23,893 nucleotides of DNA from contig JH153283.1 in NCBI GenBank assembly GCA_000226015.1, forward strand, positions 14,801-38,693, in the 5' to 3' direction. A program made the translations under genes and the position numbers. The notes under the pieces were generated by a model, which did no database searches, was not told the DNA's origin, and saw nothing but the letters and a program-made list of their open reading frames with translations. This stretch comes from Mnemiopsis leidyi (lineage: Eukaryota > Ctenophora > Tentaculata > Lobata > Bolinopsidae). Every line of letters begins with the position of its first letter. Within the stretch, counting starts at the first letter, position 1. This document shows positions 10,901-22,900 of the stretch, in pieces.

Positions 10901-13900
10901 TACGTACGTACGTACGTACGTACGTACGGACACTTTTCGAGCTAATATTCCAAACTTACGCTGTCGATCGCCAACCCTTGTTTTGTACTTTTTGTGCACG
11001 TGCACAAAACGTATCAAAACAATCTTGCCATTTGGGCCCTTCGGGCCCAAATGGCAAGATACGGGAAAAAATAAGCGACCCAAATTTTGGTAAATTATAT
11101 CACCCCCTTTTTGGTTTGAAACGAGCTGAGTCCGAAAATTAGCTCTTTATGCACTTTTTGTCTTTTTTTGACAATTATCCCACGCGGTTAGTGACGTCTC
11201 AAGGGCGTGGCCTTACATCACTTTCAGATAAAACCTTAACAAATATGTACTTCAAATTTTTATTTACCACAGCACAAGTCGCTTTAGGCCCAATTATTTG
11301 TGATTCTGATTCAACTTATTCTTGTAGATTGCCTAAATTTGACGCCAATTTCAGTGAAAAACGTTCGTCTTTAAGCGCTACTAACCTAGAATGATAAAAT
11401 CAGAAAATTAAGTGTTTGAGTGCATCATTTAAAAACTATTTTAAAGCAATAACCATGATCCGGCTCAATCAACAGAATTCATCGGTGATAATTTGGTATT
11501 TTTATCGTTTTTCTATAAATTTTCCCACGGTTGATGACGTCACCAGGGAGTGGTCTTTCAATAGTTTTGCATGAAACCTAAACGAATACACAATTCAAAT
11601 TATTATCTTTTGGACTTTGTGTAGTTTTTTTCTCAACTATTGGTCATTTCAATTCTGTAGGATCCCCCAATTTCTTGATTTTTGACGTAAAATTTGGTAA
11701 AAAACACTTATCTTTTTCTTCGATTATCTCAATAATGCAATAAGATAATCGACTTTTTGACGGTGGCATTCGAAAGTAAAAACGGTTATGTTTCGTTAGT
11801 CTCAGATTTTTGGTTTCAACAATTTGGTTTCAACAATTTGATTTTTGTAAATTTTCCAGTAATTGATGACGTCACTGAGGCGTGGTCATTCATTATTTTG
11901 ACATGAAACCCATATATTACTCCAGTTTCTGTTGTTTGCCGGGTTCACAACAACAAAGATGTCACGGTGTGGATCTTCGATCTACGTACCAAACAATATG
12001 TGCGGTGTTTGTTTTGAGGCTTTAATGTCAAATTTGACTTGATTGTTCTGTGGACATTCATGAACTGAAATATTCATAAATCAATGTGTCACTTTTACCG
12101 AATTCGTGAAAGCAGTGCATCAGAGAATCAAAGATTGTTTGTACGCTTCAATTGTTGGTTTTATGGTCAATTTGAGTTTGATTGTCATCATATATTTGTC
12201 TNNNNNNNNNNNNNNNNNNNNNNNNNNNNNNNNNNNNNNNNNNNNNNNNNNNNNNNNNNNNNNNNNNNNNNNNNNNNNNNNNNNNNNNNNNNNNNNNNNN
12301 NNNNNNNNNNNNNNNNNNNNNNNNNNNNNNNNNNNNNNNNNNNNNNNNNNNNNNNNNNNNNNNNNNNNNNNNNNNNNNNNNNNNNNNNNNNNNNNNNNNN
12401 NNNNNNNNNNNNNNNNNNNNNNNNNNNNNNNNNNNNNNNNNNNNNNNNNNNNNNNNNNNNNNNNNNNNNNNNNNNNNNNNNNNNNNNNNNNNNNNNNNNN
12501 NNNNNNNNNNNNNNNNNNNNNNNNNNNNNNNNNNNNNNNNNNNNNNNNNNNNNNNNNNNNNNNNNNNNNNNNNNNNNNNNNNNNNNNNNNNNNNNNNNNN
12601 NNNNNNNNNNNNNNNNNNNNNNNNNNNNNNNNNNNNNNNNNNNNNNNNNNNNNNNNNNNNNNNNNNNNNNNNNNNNNNNNNNNNNNNNNNNNNNNNNNNN
12701 NNNNNNNNNNNNNNNNNNNNNNNNNNNNNNNNNNNNNNNNNNNNNNNNNNNNNNNNNNNNNNNNNNNNNNNNNNNNNNNNNNNNNNNNNNNNNNNNNNNN
12801 NNNNNNNNNNNNNNNNNNNNNNNNNNNNNNNNNNNNNNNNNNNNNNNNNNNNNNNNNNNNNNNNNNNNNNNNNNNNNNNNNNNNNNNNNNNNNNNNNNNN
12901 NNNNNNNNNNNNNNNNNNNNNNNNNNNNNNNNNNNNNNNNNNNNNNNNNNNNNNNNNNNNNNNNNNNNNNNNNNNNNNNNNNNNTGAATACTGAATAATC
13001 GCGGAGAAAGGACACCAACAATCACTTGATTCGACTAGTTTGTCGAATTCCTTTTGCTTAAAGAGAAAGGTATTTTGGGGAGGGCCACAAATTTTGGTCA
13101 ATTAGTAGGCAGTAGCTAGACAAAAACGCGTTCTAGCTTCTGATTGGTATTAATACTAATAGTGAACACTTGCAGTCTCTGTGTAAGGTCGCAGACATTC
13201 TTGTATTTTATCTTACTCACATCTCGGGTGGACGATCTAGTGTGCAGGAGTTACTTAAATTTCTTGTTTTTCTCTAGAAATGTGGAATAAAGCAATAGAT
13301 CTGTTTACTTTACTCAATCTTGTGATTTTTGCACTACTGAAGTGGATGTTTACACCACCTCTCAGTTACACAGATATCTTGGTTAAAGTTTTAAAGAACA
13401 GTTTTGACTGTCTTTAGGTGAGGACTAAAAGTGGGATAAAACTTTATGAGGAAAAGACGGAGGGAGAAAGTTGATAGTATTTTGTCTGAAGTTTAATCTT
13501 ATGTGACACGCTTTAAGACGGAACGTCTTTAGACAAAGGGCCGCGCTTCGCGAGCTGCGGGCGGGCAAATTTTGATGGGGTTTTCTTGCCTATTAAAGTG
13601 TAAATCAAAACACATAGATCCAGGGTTTGTCTGAGTATTCGGCCTATGCTGACTTCGAACTAACTGCGACTGTTCAGTTTACGAGGAAACATTTTTTCCT
13701 AAACCACTTAACATTCACATTAACATTTTTCTTACCTTGCCTATTTATAATTGTTTCTGTTTTTGCCGGACAATTTAATTCTTTTTAAAGTCTTGACATT
13801 ACATTCCTGTAGTAAGACTTCAATATGTTAAATCCTTGTTTTTATCCTTGTTTAATCCAGTAGGAAAAATGTCTCTTACTCACAAAATACAGTAAATAAT

Positions 13901-16900
13901 TATACGTACTGACTGTAAGTAAGGTACTGAAGAAGATAAAAACTTACCTATTTCACGGCACGCTCCAAGAGTCAGGTCCGGTAAGGTATTGTCAGGACAC
14001 ATCACACAGACCCTACCCTGCTGTACATCACCATGGTTACAGTCTGCTCGGCAGGATCTCCTATCCGGGTGGTAAACTTGGGAGTCCGGGCAGGCGTCAC
14101 CCATATCTGTGATTTTACGTGATTCAAGATTAATGTAATCCTATTGGATCTTCGGATCTAATTTTTTATGATCGTAATTTCCGGCTTTTTAAATGAGAGC
14201 CTTTCTTTTTAGATCTTTTTAATCCTGCACTTAACATTTGACAAACCAGTAAAATGGTAAAACTCGAGTTCTGAAATACACCATCCTGAAGCCGACCCCT
14301 GTTTTTGAAGATAAACACCAATACCACGCTGGTTGCCACACAGAACAGTGTAAGTCTGGTCCTCTACAGCACCAGATTTCGTGTTGACATTAGTCAGTGT
14401 TCCACACTTTACATCCTCCCCTCCTTCCACCATGACAGAAACAATCGTGTTCTCCAGATCTAGGTAGTAGGATTGAGCGTCCAGCCTGTTGATTATCTTG
14501 ACTCTGGTTACCGCTTCTTCATATCCGAAGTAGACCTTGGCCCAAGGATCGGTGCTTCCAGTTTGTGCGTGGTAAAACGTTCCGGTGTTGTCATCAAACA
14601 TATAGCCTGGTTTGTTTTCCCCATATTGGTCTTGGACTAGTGATCCTTGGATTGGGATCTCGTACCCTGAATTGAACCGAATAGAGATTTATTCTTTTCA
14701 GGTTTTGAATTTTTCTATTGTTATATGTTGCAATTTTCATATTTAGTTGTTTACTAAATAAATTATTACCCTGCAATGTTATTAATTTGTGTGTTCTTGA
14801 GATCATATGGACCGTGTCAGCAGGAGGTTATATGTTGCAGATTTTATGTTCTCACGGTATATCGACATCCACTGTTATGTATATCGAATATAGATTTAGA
14901 GCTGCAGAAATAGAGTAGATGTCGATTTAGCGTGCGATAATAATAACGGTAATCGCGCAGCAAAGTGTGCTATTAACAGTTAAGTGCCAACAAATATATA
15001 CCTTGAGACTTGAGAGTTGAGGGAAATTCTAAAAATTCTCGAATAAATTGAAGTTTATTTACCTTTTTCCTGACAATCTTCAAGTAGAGTAGATCCAGGT
15101 GGAGACACCTTGTCTTCAGGACACGGAGTACACTCAGTTTTATCTCCAAACGTGTTCTGGTTACTTAGGTACGTGTTTACAGGACACTCGTCACACCCTC
15201 CGTCTTTTGATTTTTTGTATCCATGGTAACACTTTCCTGTAAAGAAGGTGGTTTAGCACCGAGCAGTGAACGGAGAGATATTTTCTTCAAAGGAGTAAGA
15301 ATTTCTTTTGGTTATAGTTTAAATATTATGATTATAGTTTAGATATGATCTGCAGACAATAATAGTTTTAAACGCTGTTTTTGTATAAACTTTCCTGAAC
15401 ATGTACAGCTGTTAGATGGTGCTTTTAGCAATTACTTATAACAAACCTAAGGATATAACTTTTAGATCTGTTGATGATTGATCAAACCATATATCTGTCA
15501 CCGACTTAGTCAAATCTTTAATGCTTTTCTGCTCGTCTGTGCTATCGTAAAGGTCCATGTACTGCACCTCGTAAGCGACTGCAGCGTGACATATGATTAG
15601 TAGCTTCCTCTTCAGTTTCACGACTCTCCACGCCATAGATGTCCAGCAGGCTTGAGCTCTCATGTACTCTTGTCCCCATCCAGTGTGATGATATGCCAGC
15701 CAGACGCTGCTATCTTGTTGTCTCCAAGCCAGACTGAAGCGAGTATCCACACGTGCAGGAAAGGGCGGGGAGCTAGCATTCACCCTCCCTAGCAGCCATG
15801 TGACGTTTTGGGTGTTTGTTTCGTCCATCATGACTATTTGCAGTGGGAACCTATCTAGATCGTATGGTATAGGATTATCCTTATCCTCTAGTACTGTAAT
15901 GTCCGTCACCCAGTCACTGAGATCTGCTGAAATGTCATAAAGTAGAAACAGATAAGTCATAATGCTAGATTAAGCAACTGTTTAACAACATCTGACGGAT
16001 TGTCTCATAGTTCATTGTGTGAAGATTCTCTAAACAATTGATATACAAACCTGTTGTAACAGCTAGAGTCAGTAAGCTGAACAGAGTGAAGTACAACATT
16101 TTCCTGTCTCAATTTAGTTGAACTTTTGTCACAAATATTTCAAATCATTTATCATGCTTAAAATGAAGTAAATATTAAACAGTCGATAAAAATTTAAGAG
16201 TGAGTTATGACATTCGAACTACTGTAAAAGAACTCTTTTAGAGTTCCGGGGAACCTTGTTGCTCTAAACAATTTTGAACATAAAAGTCCGTATTCTCTTT
16301 CAGATTGTTTATTCAATATCACATAGATAATTTGAGAGTGAATACGAACGTGTCTGTTCAAATTGTTTCAAGTAAAAATTTTCCTAAAAATTCGCATTTC
16401 TTATATATGAGACTAAATAACTATACGCTACTACTACAAATAAGTTTGGTCTATGCAAATATCCGAACAAAATGATCCGTGCTGATGATCAATTTGACAA
16501 AAGAATAGGCCGTTAGTCATGCCAAAAACATCGGGATTGACTTTATTTGCTGCCCTTATTCCCAGACGCTTGCACCCCATAAGTTTCGTTGCAAGTGGTA
16601 AACAAAAATAGAGCAACAGAATTACTGGCCAGTGGAAGAAATAGATGAAAGCTTGGTCTCCAATTCTTGAACTTAATTAACTTTTCTTAGGCTCCTGCGT
16701 CTCGAATCAAACGTGCCGCGACTAAAACTTGGTTGCCCCGGTAACGTGGGCGGAATTTACACGTGGCTTATATCTTGTTATGATGTTAAGAGGTCTTGTT
16801 TGAGCAAAATATAGATGAGCTTACTACCTGAGTTGTCGGTAATTAATAATTAAACAGGGCCACTGAGAATTTGTTACTATAATCTCTTAGGTAGTTGCCA

Positions 16901-19900
16901 TAGTGATACAGATAATCATAAACTGTAAAGAGAGCTTGGCTATACTAGTGTAGTAACGTAGTCTACAAACTTATTAAACTTACAAAAATTATAAGTCTTT
17001 CAAAGTGGTTTACGGACTAGAAACCATGGTAGTGGTACAGCAGCTATAGGTCAGCAATCAAATCTAACTCTTTTTTTCTTCCCGGCGGTACCGCTTCGTT
17101 ACTGTTAGGTCTAAACTCTAAGTTTAGAGTGAACGGTACATTTCCATGTCTATGAATCTACACCAACTAGTCAACTACTTGAAGTTTTTATTCACAAGAA
17201 ACTGTGATGATATCTGCTGAAAGACCGCTTGAGAAGTTCTACAGCAGCTAATAGCTTCGTACCAAAAAATGTCTGCTGTAAATTATGGACGAGATCATTT
17301 CCGTCCTACGTTCTCTGAGCTGCGAGAGTTTGGTATCACTGCAACAATTTGAATAAATTTAGAGCGATTAAATTTTAGAGATGCTTAGATGATATCTACG
17401 GTGTGCAGTTGTAGGGGGATTTAGCCCGAAAGTTCAATCCTTCCTATAATTTTTCAATATTGTCATGGGTTTTTTACTTTTCTTCGCCCTGAAAGAAAGA
17501 ATCCCCACAGTAAGGAATTAACATAACATCATTCTAAATGCTTGGAAAAAGGGCGAGAATCGAAATATTTACCAAAAACCAGATTTAACCGAATGTTTTA
17601 TAGAAACTTGTTGCGCAATAGCCCGTAAGCCCAGAAAGGTCCTACGGACTCTTGTGATACATCAAAACACAGAAATAAAGATCTGAATTGATTCGCGGAG
17701 GAGATATCTGCAAAAAATGTATTCTAAAAACAAGGGATAGCAAAATCGAACATTAACTCAACTAACACTCGTTATTTCCCCAGGCTATTGTGCGTGGCAC
17801 AGAAGGAAATAATAATCTTAAGTTCCGACTAACACTCGTTTTATCCCCAGGTTGTTGTGCGTGGCTCAGAAGGAAATACTAATCCTGAGTTCCAACTAAC
17901 ACTCGTTTTATCCCCAGGTTGCTGTGCGTGGCTCAGAAGGAAATAATAATCCTGAGTTCCAACTAACACTCGTTATATCCCCAGGTTGTTGTGCGTGGCT
18001 CAGAAGGAAATAATAATCCTGAGTTCCGACTGCGACTTTCTCTTCACCATCAACACCTCCCCCTCGCTCCCCCTCACAGACTGTTGTTACTGCGTCAAGT
18101 TCAAGTACTACATTACCGCTAGGTTTGTAACACTAAGGGCTCAAAATGTAGATATGATTTTTTCGGGGAGACGTCAAAAGTCGTTTCTATTATACGTGAT
18201 TATTATATGTGATTATTATACGTGATTATTATACGTGATTATTATAGGTGATTATTATATACGTGATTATACGTGATTGCTCCATGTTGATTTGCAGTAC
18301 CTACCTGACTATTTTTTGCTTTCGCAATTAGCAATCGATTCTTTATTGATTACTTGACATTCTAACCTTGTCATAAACATTATTTTTTCTCGACCTAAAA
18401 AGATATCGATAAGGCCGTTATCGATCGAGGGGGATGGAAGAAAAATCTGTATACTATAGCTTTCTCTCGTGTGTGGTACGTGGGACTGCGATGTTTGTCC
18501 ACAAAATAGTGTGGAATGTTTATCCTCCAAGTCATGGGGTGTTTGTCTACAAAAATGTGCTTTGTAGTAAAATTCAGGCTAAATCGGGATGATGAGCGCC
18601 TACAAACGCGCGCAAATATCCAAGGCAACGGCTTTTGCGAAGCTCTTCAGTTTATTCAAACTCTTTAATGTATTGCTTAGGTTCCAGTTTCGCATTTAGG
18701 AAATGTTTTATAATAATGGCCATTATATTCCAAACTTTCTAGCAAGTTTTCGTCCCGATTTCGTGCCATTGTATGTCGATGAACTGATCGTGATTAACTG
18801 AGAGGAGCTTAGTTATGTGACCTCTCCTCTTTGTACTGTGAAGTGTTTCTATTCCATCATAAGTTTTACAAAGTTGATGTGTGTTACTCGCTTCACTTCC
18901 ACAATATAAGAGTATAGAAATATGTGGGGAGGGGGGCGGGAAATCAGGTGACCGCTTGTTATACTGAAATCGCGGTAGCAATTCTCGTTAAAAGGTTAAG
19001 GATTCTCTATTGCGATTTTATAAGTATTTTAACTTATGAAATAATAAACCACAAGAATATGATATCGAACAAACACATTTACAATATGAAATAGAAAAGT
19101 AAAAACATGCCTCTTCATCAGTATTGACACGGCAATGAAAGTATGGTCAGAGCAAGGTACGATGTTACACACCTTCACTTCGCATAGCAAGGTACGTTTT
19201 GTAACTTCAACTTAATGTTTAATGTTTTAACCTCTACTTTCTACATTTAGTCGCATGCTTTATGATTACTAATCAATATTGGCGTATTTTAATAAGTTCT
19301 AGCTTGCGCTTAAAAGTGCAAGAATTAAATCGTATAATGGACTACAATTGCGATTAAACTAGATGATATTTATTTCGTTTATCACAATGAAGAGAGTTGT
19401 GACATCAGGTTTATAGGGATGTCAGAATAGTAAATTTCCACTGGTGCACTGTTACAGGCGGTGACGAGTGTTCTGATGCACCCTCAGTCCGACATAATCA
19501 TGATCAGCGCCAGTATCGACAAGAGTGTTAGACTTTGGAACTTGGAGACCTTCGAGGAAATTTACAAGTAAGTACTTTCGTACCAAGCTTTTCTGATCAT
19601 GCATCGTTAGAGAAGCTGTTGTAAAGAAACTTTTAGACAATAAAACTCAGCAGTCACATCATTGAAATTTGATCATGAGCCAACGTCGTTATGTCAAACA
19701 GAAACAACAAATCTATATCTATACCAAGCTACTATCATAATAAAAAACACTTTTTAAGGAGTCTACAGTAGACTAGAGCTATTACAATGTACTCAAAGGT
19801 ACCGTTTTGGTTACGAACAATTTTGAAGATTTAAAAGAAGATTTGAAAGATTTGTATGCAGCCGAGACCTTCGTACAGGCACTCTTCCTGGCATTCTTGT

Positions 19901-22900
19901 TGAAGTACAGAAACACTACCGGATTAAACACTGACAACGAGTCTGGAACAAGACAAAAAAGAATAAAAATCAAATTCCCACCCCTTCGAGCAAGAACCTT
20001 AGCGTACCCGGAACCAATGTAATCATACATTTTACTTTTAACCGTAACAGAAACCGCAACTATAGAAGAAATCAGAATAGCAAAGAAGACAAGATTACCG
20101 AGGTTCATGATAGCAATGCTTATACTGCTGCCACGGTTACGTTTCTCCGTGTACTTGTTCGAGATGGCATTGTTCTGGGAAAAGAGAATCTTCACCGTCA
20201 GAAAGGATGCTACAACCGCCGATAAAACGTTCACAACGTACACTGTTGCCAGTCCGATGTGCCACCGTACGTTCAGCTCACGCATTGCCATCTGTTGGTA
20301 TGGAAACCAGGCAGTCTGTCCCTCGTGACCGGGTCCTTTGAAGACGCACCGGAGGAGAAGTCCTAGTACCAGGACCATTGTACCCGTCAGGTAGGCTACC
20401 AGCCAGGACTTCCGGATATCCGTCAAGGGGTCACGGATCTTTATAAATCGGGTTAGAGAGAGAAGACTTGTGATGAAGGAGGAGGCAAGTTTGCTTAGGA
20501 TGGACAGCATGAAGATTGTGATCTGAGTGGTTAGGAGGTTGAGAAGATTGTACGAATGTGCAGTTGTATGTTTAAACAGAGGAAAATTTCCCGGTATTTT
20601 ATTACTTGTGAACAAATTAGATACCTGCAGACTTTGTATTCAAAATTTCAATAAAGAAATTTTCGAAGGAGCAATTCTCATAACTTCAGTCGATAGTTAC
20701 CTCAAAAGATGTGGCTGGCCGGACGACATCTTCAGAATGTTCACTACTAAGCAAGTTGAAGAGTGTGAACAGAGAGAGGAAGCTGGTTGTCAGATCGGTT
20801 CCAGATAAGATCGTGAAGAGAAAGGAGGCTGTGCCTCGTCTCCGCTTGTAGTTTTGTCTGGTGTGAGGAGTACGTTAGGTGTAGCATAACTTGAAATATT
20901 CAAGTATTTGTTGTAAATAATCCGTAAAAGCTCGAATAAGGATTTTATAAAATTCCACAAATTCAGAATGACCCAAACTGTTCAACATTTAGTCGCAATT
21001 TCTGAGGTTTTAAAAACTTACAAAGTTTAACATCAAACTTACACAAAAACCAAAGGGTTAAAGGCAAAAGACAAGAGTATAAGAACCATGTAAATAACTC
21101 CAAAGCCGTTGTTAACGATAGCGCTCTCTACAGGGTTACTGTAAAGCTGAACCCTCCCTCTACCATCTCTATAACTCCAAGAAATGTTCCCAAAAATTGC
21201 CATCTGTTCATGGACTAATCTTCGTGAGATGGACCCAGCTAGGATTGGGAGTGATCGTTAAGTAAATTGGAAGTACCTACGGATTGCCGAATGTAACATT
21301 AGAATCGAGAGGCTACTACTGAAGAGCAGTTGTGAATGGTTTACTTATGCAATTACCATACGCAATTTCACTCACAAGCTCGTGAAATTACTTCAATAAA
21401 TGCACTCGCAAGCTCGTGAATTTATTGCATAAATACCACTCGCAAGCTCGTGGTATTAATATGGTAAATGCACTACCAATAGTGGTATTACCGTATATAA
21501 GTTAGTTCTAGCAGCGATGAATTTGGGTACGGTATTTATTATCTATGGTGGCTCAAGCGATGACGTTAAAAGTGCAACTAACTAACTAAGGATGTTTAAG
21601 GTATAATATATAATTATAGCGCGGGTGCACGTGTGATGACTATCATTAAAAGAGCAATCATGCTCGAACTTTATAAGATCATAGGGGCTGCCCGGTGCAA
21701 AGACCGTGCATGCTATGTTATCTCGCGGACTGCACCTGCCAGTGTCAGTCATTCCTCTCCCCGCGATCATTGCTGGCCTAATTCGACGAAAAATTGAAAT
21801 TGAATTAGACGGGAAAATATCAGTTTTTTAGATAGGATTTGTAACAGCGGTTACAAATCCTTTCTAAAATAGCCCAATGTATTCACTAGAACCATGCTGA
21901 TATTGAGTTAAAACTTCAAGTGCAGCTGACAAGAAGGTGATAGCGGGATAAAGAATCGAACATCAACGCATTACAATAAAAGCTATGTGATGTAAATTTT
22001 TGCAAATTACATTTAAGAAATAACACGATAACACATTTAAGATTATGCATGGAAGCAAAAGGCGACACAGTCAGGTTACCAAGGACTAGGGGGTTTGATT
22101 TTTATTTCCTCCCCTGCCTGCCGCGTGCCTGGAGGCCAAGTGCTTGTACTTTGTAGTTAATTTTCGTAAACCGTTAGTCTTAATAAGTATCTGAAATGTT
22201 CAACAAAGGTGCCAGCACTGACGGTAAACAAGTCATAACAGCTCAAAAAGAGTCTGAACAGCTTAACAGCGAAATGAAATCACTCCGGCTCTCTCTGCAT
22301 TATTGCCCCACAGGTGCTCGCTCTTAGTTAGATTAAGGTTGTGGTCTCAGAACGCACTGCGAAATTCACGATGGCGTCTAGTTTTAGAGCCTGTTAACTT
22401 TTCAGGGCTGCAGGAATGTTTACCTTTATCTGCCAGCTGCGGCATTAAATTCACGTCAACAAAAGAACATATACACGGCCGACAATGGGTTAGGTGCTCG
22501 AATGTCCGTATTGTTAGTAGTGCTAATGGTAAAATTATAAAGCAAATAAAATTTTTCGGTTTCAAGTGCTAAATATAGTCGATGATTATTGTAATTCTAT
22601 CTAATTCAATAAGGTTTGCATAAAAATTTTATGAATTGACGGATAACTCAACAAACCAATCTCGACTCGGGTATTCCCTCTAAGGTTATTGCTGATCACT
22701 GCGTGTTTTGACGAAGCTATATCAAAATAAGAAACTAGGGTTCCCGTGGTCCTGCCCCAACTAAATTTTGGGCAACAACTAAATTTAAATGTAAATACGT
22801 CTTAAAACTCAATTGTAAATTGTAATATTTCTATTTTCCTGTCCACCCTTTTTAGGCTCATCATAATTACAATGAATAGTTCATTAGTTATTCACTAAGG

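Larger units (their letters stand above)
9983..17984 (+). other. Long intron region B-C, holding a nested gene and the assembly gap
   Basis: About 8 kb lie between two WD40 exons whose phases do not match, so at least one exon is unidentified here. The interval contains a MITE (10031-10163), an ACGT repeat and palindromes (10890-11060), three ~335-bp repeat copies (11150-11940), the N gap (12202-12984) and a minus-strand secreted lectin-like gene (13948-16099). The stretch 16100-17760 shows no coding signal beyond a doubtful 50-nt candidate at 16691-16740. Confidence 0.6.

Noticed and set aside
10844-11142. Open frames with YVRT repeats on both strands
   Set aside because: They are direct translations of the ACGT microsatellite.
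12085-12201. Hydrophobic frame ending at the gap (contains CLYASIVGFMVNLSLIVIIY)
   Set aside because: It looks like a membrane segment, but the DNA resembles another nearby stretch (12026-12050), suggesting a local repeat, and it is cut by the gap.
12084-13101. Long open frames on both strands across the N run
   Set aside because: They consist almost entirely of unknown bases; the frame is open only because N has no stops.
16691-16740. 50-nt candidate exon with the phase needed to bridge WD40 exons B and C
   Set aside because: Splice signals (cttttcttag, gtaacg) and phase fit, but the 16 residues (APASRIKRAATKTWLP) have no WD40 character; probably coincidence.
20527-20615. Extending the GPCR third exon upstream to use the whole open frame
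   Set aside because: The acceptor ctaaccactcag at 20523 gives a phase-0 join and a clean TM3; the upstream part is the pyrimidine-rich intron end.
22303-22572. Overlapping open frames on both strands in a GC-richer patch
   Set aside because: There is no domain, no splice-consistent partners and no codon-like pattern; left as unannotated intron.
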